A stretch of DNA of 64,000 nt from Planktothrix rubescens CCAP 1459/22 (GCA_904830895.1 LR882958.1:3612001-3676000); one strand, 5' to 3'; counted from the stretch's first letter, positions 14,957 through 24,470 are shown. Notes: a model not told the origin generated them from the letters alone. A program made the numbers and translations.

Positions 14957-16345
14957 ATGCTCACAGCCAGTGCTGAATTTGTCCAACTGTGCCGCACCCA
15001 ACTGTCGTTAACCGCGAGTTTGGGCGCTTCCTTGAGTGTAGTCTATTTAGCGGAGGCGTGGGTAGATGAAGAACATAAAAAATTGATTCCCATTGCCACC
15101 TATCCTGAAACATCCCCGGATGATTTGGATATTCCGGGTTTGATGGGTCTGCCCGAAACCTTAACCCCTATTTCACCCCTGCTATTAACCACGGAAGTCA
15201 CCGGGAAAACAAAAGTCTTAATGCCTGCGGTGGAAATGGATGATTTTTCGGAAACAGAGGTGGAAGCAGAAGCTCCTTGGCAACAACGGAGTCAAAAGGT
15301 TTTAGCCTTAATTCAAGAGGATGTGGTTTTGGGATTTTTGGTGACTGGACGCAATGACCGACCCTGGAGCACGGAGGAATATGCTCAACTCCAAGCGATT
15401 GCCCATACCTTAGCCCTTGGCTGTATTTTAGATCAACGCGCCCAATGGTTCCAGCAACAAATAGACCGACAACAACAATTGCAAGGGCAGCAAGCCGATA
15501 CACTGCATAATATATTCCATCAACTTAAAAGCCCTTTAACGGCTGTTCGTACCTTTGGTAAATTATTATTAAAGCGACTATTACCCGAAGATAAAAATTA
15601 TCCTATTGCTAATAGTATTTTAAGGGAGAGCGATCGGATTCAAGAATTATTAGCACAGGCGGATCAAACCTTAGAACAGACCCAAAGCTTCTTGAGTTTG
15701 CCTCTAACGGTGGAAGTTGCCACATCCACGGCCGAAACTTCCCTATTCTCGAATTCAGTCTTACCCTTGTTACCTGCTTGTGATCAACTTGAACCCCTAT
15801 TATTGTCGGAGGTATTATCCCCTTTAATTGTATCGTCTGAGGCGATCGCCCAGGAACGACAATTGGAACTTGAAGTTGACATACCTGAAAACCTGCCCCC
15901 CATAAAAGGGAATGCTAAAGCTCTGCGGGAAGTTCTGAGTAATCTTCTCGATAATGCCTTAAAATATACTCCTGCTGGGGGAAAACTCTATATTCGAGTT
16001 CAACTGGCTTCTCCTTCCCCAGTCGGAGGAAAAACCCTAAACTCTCAAGTGGGTATTGGTATTAGTGATACTGGCCCAGGAATTCCCCCAGAAGATTTGG
16101 AGCATCTGTTTGAACGTCACTATCGCGGTGTTCAGGTTAATTCTGAAATTCCGGGGACGGGTTTGGGGTTAGCGATCGCTAAAGCCTTTGTACAACAGAT
16201 GCAGGGAGAAATTCAAGTCTTCTCTCCTGTCCATCCGGCTTGGGTATCAGAGGATAGGGCTTATACTGATAATACTTCGCCTGGAACGACATTTATAGTT
16301 TGGGTGCGGGTGGCAATCCCGGATCAAGAATTGAACTTAATTTGA
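14957..16345 (+). CDS. Soluble sensor histidine kinase, Hik2/CSK-like
   Basis: 462 residues from the ATG at 14957; the frame continues upstream only into heptamer repeats. An N-terminal GAF-like domain (about 1-160), then HisKA with the phospho-acceptor His188 in FHQLKSPLTAVRTFGKLLLK, and HATPase: N box NLLDNALKYTP near 335, G1 DTGPGIPPED, G2 GTGLGLAIAK near 400. No membrane segment. The HQLxxPLTAxRTFGKLLLKRL H-box resembles the conserved cyanobacterial Hik2 / plastid CSK kinases, which sense redox and salt; that assignment is tentative. No response regulator is adjacent. Confidence 0.85.
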   Translation: MLTASAEFVQLCRTQLSLTASLGASLSVVYLAEAWVDEEHKKLIPIATYPETSPDDLDIPGLMGLPETLTPISPLLLTTEVTGKTKVLMPAVEMDDFSETEVEAEAPWQQRSQKVLALIQEDVVLGFLVTGRNDRPWSTEEYAQLQAIAHTLALGCILDQRAQWFQQQIDRQQQLQGQQADTLHNIFHQLKSPLTAVRTFGKLLLKRLLPEDKNYPIANSILRESDRIQELLAQADQTLEQTQSFLSLPLTVEVATSTAETSLFSNSVLPLLPACDQLEPLLLSEVLSPLIVSSEAIAQERQLELEVDIPENLPPIKGNAKALREVLSNLLDNALKYTPAGGKLYIRVQLASPSPVGGKTLNSQVGIGISDTGPGIPPEDLEHLFERHYRGVQVNSEIPGTGLGLAIAKAFVQQMQGEIQVFSPVHPAWVSEDRAYTDNTSPGTTFIVWVRVAIPDQELNLI

Positions 16346-16420
16346 TAGAATCGTTGTTTGTCAACCAATCTTTCCCTCATCCCAAAGGATATTCAAACCT
16401 AGAGGGTGAAATCTTTTTTT

Positions 16421-16500
16421 ACCCATTACCCATTACCCATTACCTATTACCCATTCGTAATTCGTAATTCGTAATTCGTAATTACCTATTCCCTATTCCT
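16421..16500. repeat. Mixed heptamer tandem repeats
   Basis: About five units of ACCCATT/ACCTATT type, then four of CGTAATT, then degenerate ACCTATTCCCTATTCCT, between the histidine kinase and the SLATT gene. Same family as the array at 14884. Confidence 0.9.
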
Positions 16501-16514
16501 CGCTATAAAAAAAC

Positions 16515-17126
16515 ATGACTTCATCCAGTAGCCCTGATAATAGTATTGATCAACCCATGAATTCCTCCACTGGTTCAGAGGATAGTTCAAACAAACCTCT
16601 CCCTTATGTTGTTCAAGAAGATATCATTTATCGTGCCGTTGAGCGAAAAACCGTTTGTCGGGTGTTGAGTCAAGCTCATATTGATGTTTCAATTCGTTGG
16701 TCAACCGCCCATCTTTATATCGGGATTCCTAGTACAATTTTAGCTGCCATTGCTAGTGTGCAAGCTATTAATAGTTTAGGGGGAGAGTATCAATTATTAT
16801 CTGTAGTGATTGCGGTTTTAGTGGCAATTCTTGCCCCCTTATTGACTTTTTTAGATCCTAATGGTAGGGCTAATAATCATTTGAATGCTTCTCGGATTTA
16901 TGAACAAATGGCAGATCAATATGACTCTTTTATTCTCAAATGTCGATTAGAACCCCGCTCTATTAAAGAAGAATTTGATGATTTAACTCAGCTTAATTTT
17001 ACTTATAGTGAAAGTAAAAAGAACCTGCCTGCTTGTCCAGAATGGGCCTATCAAAAAGCGATAAATACTAATAATTCAGTACAAAAACTTATGCCAGGTG
17101 CTGTAAAAAAAATTGAAAAGCAGTAA
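16515..17126 (+). CDS. SLATT-domain two-TM protein
   Basis: 203 residues. After a disordered Ser/Asn-rich N-terminus (1-30) comes a helix (EDIIYRAVERKTVCRVLSQAH), then two membrane segments (HLYIGIPSTILAAIASVQAI about 76-95 and LLSVVIAVLVAILAPLLTFL about 104-123), then DPNGRANNHLNASRIYEQMADQYDSF and a long C-terminal helix ending in LPACPEWAYQKA. This matches the SLATT fold (SMODS- and SLOG-associated two-TM effectors), proposed by comparative genomics to be membrane-perturbing effectors in nucleotide-triggered defence. No cyclase or SLOG sensor adjoins it; another two-TM gene lies downstream. Confidence 0.75.
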   Translation: MTSSSSPDNSIDQPMNSSTGSEDSSNKPLPYVVQEDIIYRAVERKTVCRVLSQAHIDVSIRWSTAHLYIGIPSTILAAIASVQAINSLGGEYQLLSVVIAVLVAILAPLLTFLDPNGRANNHLNASRIYEQMADQYDSFILKCRLEPRSIKEEFDDLTQLNFTYSESKKNLPACPEWAYQKAINTNNSVQKLMPGAVKKIEKQ

Positions 17127-17139
17127 AAACAGTTATTCA

Positions 17140-17167
17140 GTAGAGACTTGCCATGGCACGTCTCTAC
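17140..17167. repeat. 28-bp near-palindrome, GTAGAGAC family
   Basis: Near-perfect palindrome (one mismatched pair) with a CCATGG centre, directly after the SLATT gene. Second member of the family seen at 1164-1191; both lie just past a stop codon. Confidence 0.75.
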
Positions 17168-17257
17168 GAGTCTATAAACTTTAACTGATAACTGATATAG
17201 CAGTCGCCACATCTATTAGGACATTCTTGAAAGCTAAAAGCTGCTCACAGTAAGTAT

Positions 17258-17296
17258 TTACCTATTGCCCATTGCCTATTCCCTATTGCCTCTTGC
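17258..17296. repeat. Degenerate heptamer repeats
   Basis: About five units of CCTATTG/CCCATTG type immediately upstream of the next start codon; part of the same dispersed heptamer family. Confidence 0.8.
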
Positions 17297-17304
17297 TATA
17301 ACTG

Positions 17305-17937
17305 ATGACTGATTTAGATGGATTAGAAATTACCCCAGGAGAACTGAAACATTGGAGTGGGATTAACAAAAATTTGCTGTATAGACCAGGGACAGCTAAA
17401 AAAATTATTGGGGAAGGATTAAAAACCTTAGTCATTGCTGGATTATTATTAATTAGTTATTGGATTTGGAGTTTAATTTTTCCAGAACTTGCCTTAATTT
17501 TCATTATAATTTACTTAATCCTGATCATTTTATTAGTTCTTGAGGATATGATTAAAATTTGGCTAACCTTAAATCGTCCTCAGTGTGTTAAACTATTGAA
17601 TCAAGTAGATAATTATAATAGTATTGTTAAAGCCTTAAACATTTATCATCAACTCGAAGCAACGGAACATCCCCAAGCAAAATTAGATAATCAAGATGCT
17701 ATTATTCACGCTTTAAAATTAATTAGAATAGAATTAATCCGAGGATTAAGAATAGAACGAATCTTAAAAAAAAATAAAAAATTTATCGAGAAAAATCCAG
17801 AACTTTTTGATCTAAATTTCACCTCCTTAACCGTATTACAAACTGAAAAACCGACAACAGAACAAGGAAGACTCCTGTATCAAGCCTTTGAAATAGCCTC
17901 CGAAGTTCATCAACTGTTAAAACAACTTCAGGATTAA
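17305..17937 (+). CDS. Two-TM protein of unknown function beside SLATT
   Basis: 210 residues. Two close hydrophobic segments (TLVIAGLLLISYWIWSLIF, about 42-60, and LALIFIIIYLILIILLVLE, about 63-81) are followed by about 125 residues predicted mostly helical (LNQVDNYNSIVKALNIYHQLEA, ALKLIRIELIRGLRIERILK). N-terminal 40 residues are polar. The architecture (short N-terminus, hairpin membrane anchor, cytoplasmic helical domain) parallels the SLATT protein 178 bases upstream, though no sequence similarity is evident by eye. Family not recognised. It could be an independent cyanobacterial protein. Confidence 0.8.
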   Translation: MTDLDGLEITPGELKHWSGINKNLLYRPGTAKKIIGEGLKTLVIAGLLLISYWIWSLIFPELALIFIIIYLILIILLVLEDMIKIWLTLNRPQCVKLLNQVDNYNSIVKALNIYHQLEATEHPQAKLDNQDAIIHALKLIRIELIRGLRIERILKKNKKFIEKNPELFDLNFTSLTVLQTEKPTTEQGRLLYQAFEIASEVHQLLKQLQD

Positions 17938-18002
17938 CAAAATTACTATTAAGTGCTAGGCTTTTTTTAACATAGTCTTAACAAATTTTTATAGGAACTC
18001 CA

Positions 18003-19325
18003 ATGCGACCTAAAATTATTGTTCTCGATGATGACCCCACAGGTTCTCAAACCGTCCATAGTTGCTTACTTCTCACCCAGTGGGATGTCGATACCCTGCG
18101 AATTGGACTGGCTGACCAATCTCCAATTTTCTTTATTCTGACCAATACCAGAGCTCTAACCCCAGACCAAGCCGCGGCCGTCACCCGTGAAGTCACCCAA
18201 AATCTGAAACTAGCCCTCGCCGCCGAGTCCATCACCGACTTTCTGGTGGTCAGTCGTTCCGATTCTACCCTCCGGGGTCACTATCCCGTAGAAACCGATG
18301 TAATTGCGGATGAACTTGGCCCCTTTGATGCCCATTTTCTAGTTCCGGCTTTTTTTGAAGGCGGAAGAATTACCCGCAATAGTATTCATTATCTAATCAT
18401 TGATGGCGTAGAAACTCCCGTTCATTTAACCGAATTTGCTAAGGATTCTGTTTTCGCTTATCAACATAGTTATTTACCCGATTATGTCACCGAAAAAACT
18501 AAAGGTTTGATTCCTTCGGAAAAAGTAGAACAATTTTTGTTATCGGATATGCGGATAGGAACTTTACCTCGGTTAATGGATTTAACCGGGAATCAATGTG
18601 TGGTGGTTGATGGGGAAAATCAAGGAGATTTTGATCAATTTGCCTCGGATATTATTACCGCAGCTAGTCAGGGAAAACGCTTTTTATTCCGCAGTGCGGC
18701 GAGTATTTTAACCTCTTTAGCTGCTTTAGGAAAGCAACCGATTCCCGCCGAAGAAATGGCAAAATATACCCGAAATGGTAAACCGGGTGTGGTGATTATG
18801 GGTTCCCATGTTAAGAAATCTACCCAACAATTAGAACAACTATTACAAGCACCTGGAATAGTCGGAATTGAAGTAGATGTTTCCCATTTATTAGAAGAAA
18901 GTGATATCCAAAGACAGGAACTTTTACAACAGATTTTAGACCAAATCAAGACAATTCATGAGGCGGGTCAAACCCCAGTTATTTATACCAGTCGTCAAGA
19001 ATTACAATTTGATACGGTAGAAATTCGATTAGACTTTGGGAGTAAAGTTTCAGATTTACTGATGGATATTGTTAAAGGTTTACCGCCGGATATTGGATTT
19101 TTAATTAGTAAAGGCGGCATTACTTCTAATGATGTTTTAAGTAAAGGATTATCATTAAAAACAGCCCGATTATTGGGTCAAGTATTAGCCGGATGTTCAA
19201 TGGTTAAAACATCATCTAATCATCCCCTTTATCCTAATTTACCTGTGGTTTTATTCCCTGGAAATGTTGGAGATGCTAAGGGTTTAGCCACGGTTTATCA
19301 GCGCTTAAGTCAACCTCAAATTTAA
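18003..19325 (+). CDS. Four-carbon acid sugar kinase family protein (OtnK/DUF1537)
   Basis: 440 residues. The N-terminal domain starts IIVLDDDPTGSQTVHSC (residues 5-21), the hallmark substrate-binding DDDPTG motif, and has VVSRSDSTLRGHYPVE near residue 82. The C-terminal nucleotide-binding domain ends with LISKGGITSNDVL near 366 and PVVLFPGNVGDAKGLATVY near 418, as in D-threonate / D-erythronate kinases. It phosphorylates a four-carbon sugar acid with ATP; the exact substrate is unknown and the usual partner dehydrogenase and decarboxylase genes are not adjacent. Confidence 0.9.
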   Translation: MRPKIIVLDDDPTGSQTVHSCLLLTQWDVDTLRIGLADQSPIFFILTNTRALTPDQAAAVTREVTQNLKLALAAESITDFLVVSRSDSTLRGHYPVETDVIADELGPFDAHFLVPAFFEGGRITRNSIHYLIIDGVETPVHLTEFAKDSVFAYQHSYLPDYVTEKTKGLIPSEKVEQFLLSDMRIGTLPRLMDLTGNQCVVVDGENQGDFDQFASDIITAASQGKRFLFRSAASILTSLAALGKQPIPAEEMAKYTRNGKPGVVIMGSHVKKSTQQLEQLLQAPGIVGIEVDVSHLLEESDIQRQELLQQILDQIKTIHEAGQTPVIYTSRQELQFDTVEIRLDFGSKVSDLLMDIVKGLPPDIGFLISKGGITSNDVLSKGLSLKTARLLGQVLAGCSMVKTSSNHPLYPNLPVVLFPGNVGDAKGLATVYQRLSQPQI

Positions 19326-19356
19326 GCAAAAATAGGTGCGCTTTGCTAACGCACCA

Positions 19357-20829
19357 CTAAAAATCAAAATAAATATAGGGTAAACCCCCTGCGGGTGCTA
19401 ATAACCAAACGGTGAAGAAACTCAAGGGAACTAAAGCTAATTTTACTGTCCAATTTAATTCTAATTTTAACCCTCGATTTAATAGAGTTGCAATTGCCAT
19501 TAATCCAAAAACAGAGGATAATAAAATCACTAGATGGTGTCTTTCTAAACCCAAGGCTTCAACATAAACTTTATGGGCAAACTGGACATCGGCGGTATGA
19601 CCCCATAACCGATTGATGACTAACCAAGAATCTTGTAAATTAGGGAGTCGGAAAAAAATCCAAGTCGTAAATACCATTAATTGAGTGATTAACCAAGCGA
19701 TTAAAATTCCGGGTAAACTGTTCCAAATCCAAGTAATTGATAATTGCTTAGATAGTGCTTCGGTGAGACGATTAACTACTAATGCTAACCCATGTAATCC
19801 CCCCCAAATGATAAATCCCCAGGCGGCACCGTGCCAAATTCCTGCGATTAACATAACTAGAATTAAATTCAAACAGGTGCGGAATAATCCCACCCGAGAA
19901 CCCCCCAAAGGAAAATATAAATAATTGCGTAACCAATCCCCTAATGTGATGTGCCAACGGCGCCAAAAATCTCCAATACTGGTGCTAAAATAGGGGGAAT
20001 CAAAGTTAATCGGTAAAGTCAATCCTAACAGTAATGCTGTGCCTCTTGCTAGGTCTACATAACCGCTAAAATCAAGGTATAATTGTAAACCATAGGCGAA
20101 AATTGCTAACCATAAATCCCCACTTCCAGCCCGTTGTAAATTACTGAAACTTAAATCTACTAAAATCCCAATATTATCGGCTAAAAGCCCTTTTTTGATT
20201 GCCCCCCTAGCCAGTAACCAAAGTCCATCTGCAATTTGTTCGGGGATGGGGAATTTTAGGGTTTTAAACTGATTATTTAAGTGATGATAACGAGTAATTG
20301 GCCCTGATATTAGTTTGGCAAAAAATAATTTATAGGCGGTAAATTCTAGTAGAGAAGTTGCTGCGGGTGCGCCTCGATAAACATCGACTAAATAGGCGAT
20401 TAATTCAAAGCAGAAAAAACTTAATCCTAATGGGGCAATAACATATTGATCGATCCAACTTCCGGTATTAATAATAATAGGAATATTCCAGAGTGTTCCT
20501 AGAGTATTGAAAATAAAAGGTAAATATTTGAATCCAACTAGAATTAAGATATTAATTACAATTCCTAATATGAGTAAAAAAGTGCGACGACGATTCCAAG
20601 AAATATGGGGGATTTCCCATTCTTGAGGTTCGACAATTGTTAAGGCTAAACCAAAGTTAAAGATTGTCCAAAGTAGGAGTAAGGGGATATATTGAATTTG
20701 TAAGGTAGAATAGAAAAGTAAACTTGAGATTAATAGGATAAAAAGTCGCCAAGATTTCCCAGGAATAATCCAATATAACCCTAATAAAAGCAATAAAAAT
20801 ATTCCGTAGGTAACTGAAATAAAGGTCAT
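19357..20829 (-). CDS. MBOAT family O-acyltransferase (AlgI-like)
   Basis: About 490 residues from the ATG at 20829 (MTFISVTYGIFLLLLLGLYW), the usual start for this family; an upstream in-frame ATG at 20892 would only add a hydrophobic leader. Ten or so membrane segments; the catalytic histidine is in IWHGAAWGFIIWGGLHG near residue 335, preceded by the family block GDFWRRWHITLGDWLRNYLYFPLGG. Such proteins acetylate exopolysaccharides or lipids, often with an SGNH/AlgJ partner that is not seen here. It follows the adenylate cyclase gene on the same strand. Confidence 0.92.
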   Translation of the reverse strand: MTFISVTYGIFLLLLLGLYWIIPGKSWRLFILLISSLLFYSTLQIQYIPLLLLWTIFNFGLALTIVEPQEWEIPHISWNRRRTFLLILGIVINILILVGFKYLPFIFNTLGTLWNIPIIINTGSWIDQYVIAPLGLSFFCFELIAYLVDVYRGAPAATSLLEFTAYKLFFAKLISGPITRYHHLNNQFKTLKFPIPEQIADGLWLLARGAIKKGLLADNIGILVDLSFSNLQRAGSGDLWLAIFAYGLQLYLDFSGYVDLARGTALLLGLTLPINFDSPYFSTSIGDFWRRWHITLGDWLRNYLYFPLGGSRVGLFRTCLNLILVMLIAGIWHGAAWGFIIWGGLHGLALVVNRLTEALSKQLSITWIWNSLPGILIAWLITQLMVFTTWIFFRLPNLQDSWLVINRLWGHTADVQFAHKVYVEALGLERHHLVILLSSVFGLMAIATLLNRGLKLELNWTVKLALVPLSFFTVWLLAPAGGLPYIYFDF

Positions 20830-20911
20830 AAATAAAGTAACAATAAGAATAGGGTTTGTCGTTGCGATAACTATGATGGTGGGTAGGGGCACTCATCCCA
20901 ACAACTAGGGT

Positions 20912-22315
20912 TTATTGTTTCCCTGTTAACCAATAGGTTCGCATTTCGCCTTTACCTTTGACTAAAATTATACCTCTTTCTTCGAGTAAGTAACTATCTT
21001 TAATTTTTTGATAGGTGGTGTGACTGACTTGAATTTGTCCGGGTATACCTTGAGATTCCATGCGCGAGGCAATATTAACAGCATCCCCCCATAAATCATA
21101 ACTGAATTTTTTGAGTCCGATCACTCCGGCAACTACTGGCCCTGTATTAATGCCAATTCTAAGATTTAATAATTGATTATCATGAGAGCGAAATTTTTGA
21201 ATAATTTGTTGCATTTCTAGGGCCATTTCTGCGATCGCTTGGGCATGATTGGGTTTAGGAATAGGGATACCGCCAACGACCATATAAGCATCCCCAATGG
21301 TTTTAATTTTTTCTAATTCATATTTATCTGCTAGACGATCAAATTCAGAAAAAATTTCATTCAAAATAGTAACAATTTGTGTAGGAGAACTGCGAGAGGA
21401 TATGCCTGTAAAATCGGTCAAATCGGCAAATAAAATTGTGGTTTCTTCAAAGCGATCGGCAATACACCCCTGATTTTTTTTAAGTTTTTCAGCGATCGCT
21501 AAGGGTAAAATATTCAGTAATAATTTTTCGGATTTATCTTTTTCTAATCGCAAATCTGCTTCGGCTTGATTTCTTTCTAAGGTGGCTTGATAAATTTTTT
21601 CAAACATAGTTTGAAACGTAGCAATTACATCCCCTAGTTCATCATTTCTTTGGATCGAATTTGAATAAAATCTGGGTACAGGTTTGTTGTCAACAATTGC
21701 TTTCCCAGCTTCAATTAAATCTAAACGCAGTTTTAAAATCGGAAGAATAACATTTTTTCCCAAAACAAATAATGTGGATGAAGTCACAAAAAAAGCAATT
21801 ATTAAAACTAAACCTGCAATTCTTAAAATATAAGCATAGGTTTCTGTCTGAACATCAGAAGCATCATGACGAATAATAATTACATATTTATTGTTCATAG
21901 GATTAACATTACAACTAACATCATAGCGATCGCCATTTTGTTGACGCAAATATAATGTTTTCCCCTGTATTGCTTGTGAAAATGTTAAAACAGGAGGCTC
22001 ACCAAATTGACCAATTAATTCCCCTGTAGTTCGGTAAACGGCTCCTCCTAAAATATCGGGATTCAAATGATGTAAATGACTCAATTGTTTTAAGAGTTCA
22101 GAATTAGAACTATAGGGATAGGTTTCAATTATCCAAGCAATTTTATTAGAAGATATTGCCGGAAATTGTCTTAAAAGTTGTTGCTGATATTGATATACTG
22201 AAGGAATTAAAATTAAAACCTCGATAAAAACTAAACTCAAAAATACCCAGATTGCAATGTTTCGAGAAAGACGGGCATTAAAAAGTTTAAAAAATAATTT
22301 CAGTTGTTCAGACAT
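20912..22315 (-). CDS. Membrane class III adenylate cyclase with HAMP
   Basis: 467 residues from the ATG at 22315, with AGGAG upstream. Two membrane helices (about 17-37 and 160-182) flank a periplasmic sensor of about 120 residues without a recognised fold; HAMP follows (VILPILKLRLDLIEAGK). A coiled segment leads to the cyclase domain: metal Asp in TTILFADLTDFTG, adenine-selecting Lys in EKIKTIGDAYM, and Asp plus Asn/Arg in YDLWGDAVNIASRM. The Lys/Asp pair indicates ATP rather than GTP. It makes cAMP in response to an extracytoplasmic cue. Probably co-transcribed with the MBOAT gene. Confidence 0.9.
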   Translation of the reverse strand: MSEQLKLFFKLFNARLSRNIAIWVFLSLVFIEVLILIPSVYQYQQQLLRQFPAISSNKIAWIIETYPYSSNSELLKQLSHLHHLNPDILGGAVYRTTGELIGQFGEPPVLTFSQAIQGKTLYLRQQNGDRYDVSCNVNPMNNKYVIIIRHDASDVQTETYAYILRIAGLVLIIAFFVTSSTLFVLGKNVILPILKLRLDLIEAGKAIVDNKPVPRFYSNSIQRNDELGDVIATFQTMFEKIYQATLERNQAEADLRLEKDKSEKLLLNILPLAIAEKLKKNQGCIADRFEETTILFADLTDFTGISSRSSPTQIVTILNEIFSEFDRLADKYELEKIKTIGDAYMVVGGIPIPKPNHAQAIAEMALEMQQIIQKFRSHDNQLLNLRIGINTGPVVAGVIGLKKFSYDLWGDAVNIASRMESQGIPGQIQVSHTTYQKIKDSYLLEERGIILVKGKGEMRTYWLTGKQ

Positions 22316-22598
22316 CAATGGATCACTCCTACAAATATCTTTTTTTAGATCAATAATCATTCAAGTCCCCTCTCCCTCAATCCAGAATCTCATCTCAGGT
22401 AATTTGTAAAATAGATAAAATTGCTATATTATTAAGACCTGTATATTTAAAAGTGTAGAACCTATGCACTCTTAGTGGATATTGTATCTAAAAAACTCAT
22501 GTTTGGGAACCCTAAACTAATGTTAAACTAGATTCAGCTAAAATTAGGATAATTTTAATTAAAATAATTCTCAGGCTGAATACAACAGAGGTTAACTG

Positions 22599-23885
22599 AT
22601 GACCATAGAGCCAAATTCATCCCCATCTCAAGGACTGGAGCATATCCCCGAAACCCTTAATGGTGCGACGCCTAAACCCACCCTTGAGCCTTCAGAAGCG
22701 GAAACCCCAACGCAGGCGATCCAACTCTCCCCCGTGGACTCTTGGGAAATCGAAACTGAAAACTCGACTTTGAACGATCGACCGAATCAGGTATCGGGTT
22801 CGGTCGTGGTGCTATCGGCGATGGCATTGATGATTTTAGGGTTAGGAATTGATAATATTGTATTAGGATATGCAAGTGCTTTCGCCACATTAGCCTTGTC
22901 TTTGCGGTTAGTTTGGTCGAATTGGGGAAAAGTTTGGGAAACATTAATTCCCCCGAGTTGGCGCAATTTAATTATTGCTTGTATTGGAATTTTAGGCTCC
23001 TTAATTGGGTTAGTTATTTTTAGTAATGCGAATACTCCCAATGAAGTAAGTAATATTACAATTAATTGGGATGCTATTGGTGCTTTGGGGGATTTAGGTG
23101 GAGCATTAGGTCAAATTTTAATTGCTATTATTGCCGTTTATGTGGCTTGGAGACAGTATATTATTTCTCGGGATTTAACTATTCAACAAAACCGAATTAC
23201 TCAACAACAAACCATTGATGCTTATTTTCAAGGAGTTTCTGATTTAGCTTTAGGAGAACAGGGATTATTAGAAGATTGGCCGCAGGAAAGAGTGATTGCA
23301 GAAGGACGAACCTCAGCGATTGTTAAAAGTGTGGATGCGGAAGGAAAAGCCAAAATTCTCCGGTTTTTATCTCAAGCTAGATTAATTACTCCTTTACAAC
23401 GCGATCGCCATCTAGGACGTCCGATGTTAGATGGTAATGGAAATTATGCCGAAGATCGCGCCCATGGGGTGCGGGTGATTGATTTGGGGGCGATGTTAGC
23501 GGGAGCAGATTTATCTGAAACTGACCTGCGACGGACGGATTTAACGGATACTAATTTAGTCAAAGCTAATTTAACTGGATGTAATTTAGTCCGCGCTAAT
23601 TTAGCCCGTTCTATTCTTTATGAAGCCGATTTATCCCGGACAAATTTACGTTCTATTAAACTATTTTATGGCCCTGTAGAAACAGCTTCCCCTCGCAGTC
23701 GCACATTAATTCCTAATTTTGAAACCGGAGAATATACGGGTGCTGTGCTGGAAAATACTGACTTTACTGGCGTTGATAATTTATCAGAAGAAAATCGTTA
23801 TTATTGTTGTGCATGGTGCGGTTCTAAATCTCGAAAAACTATCCCCGGAGGGTGCGAAGGTATTCCTAATAAGTTAGATCGTTGA
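22599..23885 (+). CDS. Membrane protein with pentapeptide repeats
   Basis: 428 residues: a Pro/Glu-rich N-terminus (1-65), three or so hydrophobic segments (VVVLSAMALMILGLGIDN, LIIACIGILGSLIGLVIFS, LGGALGQILIAIIAVYVAWRQYI, up to about 190), a helical stretch QNRITQQQTIDAYFQGVSDL, then pentapeptide repeats of A(D/N)Lxx type (AGADLSETDLRRTDLTDTNL... about residues 298-352). The C-terminus has CCAWCGSKSRKTIPGGC, a cysteine-rich knuckle that could bind metal. This architecture recurs in cyanobacteria; function unknown. Convergent with the Uma2 gene. Confidence 0.88.
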   Translation: MTIEPNSSPSQGLEHIPETLNGATPKPTLEPSEAETPTQAIQLSPVDSWEIETENSTLNDRPNQVSGSVVVLSAMALMILGLGIDNIVLGYASAFATLALSLRLVWSNWGKVWETLIPPSWRNLIIACIGILGSLIGLVIFSNANTPNEVSNITINWDAIGALGDLGGALGQILIAIIAVYVAWRQYIISRDLTIQQNRITQQQTIDAYFQGVSDLALGEQGLLEDWPQERVIAEGRTSAIVKSVDAEGKAKILRFLSQARLITPLQRDRHLGRPMLDGNGNYAEDRAHGVRVIDLGAMLAGADLSETDLRRTDLTDTNLVKANLTGCNLVRANLARSILYEADLSRTNLRSIKLFYGPVETASPRSRTLIPNFETGEYTGAVLENTDFTGVDNLSEENRYYCCAWCGSKSRKTIPGGCEGIPNKLDR

Positions 23886-23894
23886 TTTTTTTAT

Positions 23895-24470
23895 TTATTC
23901 TGCCATAAAAATTTGCTCCACTGTCAAATTGAGGTCGGGAAATAGTTGAGAAATCATCCTTTGTTCACCTGTAAAAATAGTATTCTGGTAACTTCCATTC
24001 ATCAGAAAATTGATCATAACTTGTTCTATTAAAGGATCAATAATCCAATATTCAGCAATCCCAAATTCCTCATATTCAGTCATCTTTTTAACATAATCTC
24101 GGTTTTCGTTATCTTCCCCTGGACTCACAACTTCTACCACTAATAAAGCCGGAACCTCCAGAATTGCTGATTTTTTAAACTGTCGTAACCGTCGCCAATC
24201 TTCTGCTTGAATAATAGCAATATCCGGTTGTCGGGAGCGACTAAATCTAGTTCGTATCCCCACATCTCCCTGTTTAACTTTTAAGTCTAAATTCTGTCTT
24301 TGAATTTCTTGATAAAAACAGATAAACAAAAACCCGATAATATCAGAATGAATGGGACTCGCAGGTGTCATCGGAATTAACACCCCATCTTCAAGTTCAT
24401 AACGATTATCTGTTCCGTCATCGTAGGTTAGATACTCCTCAAACGTTAACTTTACAGGGGTTTGTGTCAT
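23895..24470 (-). CDS. Uma2 family (DUF820) putative restriction-like endonuclease
   Basis: 191 residues, the usual size. It opens with KLTFEEYLTYDDGTDNRYELEDGVLIPM and carries the PD-(D/E)xK core: Asp in RQPDIAIIQAEDW near residue 77, then VPALLVVEVVSPGEDNENRDYVKKMTEYEEFGIAEYWIID with the catalytic Glu and Lys. Cyanobacterial genomes hold dozens of such genes; their biological role is not established. Single gene. Confidence 0.9.
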   Translation of the reverse strand: MTQTPVKLTFEEYLTYDDGTDNRYELEDGVLIPMTPASPIHSDIIGFLFICFYQEIQRQNLDLKVKQGDVGIRTRFSRSRQPDIAIIQAEDWRRLRQFKKSAILEVPALLVVEVVSPGEDNENRDYVKKMTEYEEFGIAEYWIIDPLIEQVMINFLMNGSYQNTIFTGEQRMISQLFPDLNLTVEQIFMAE

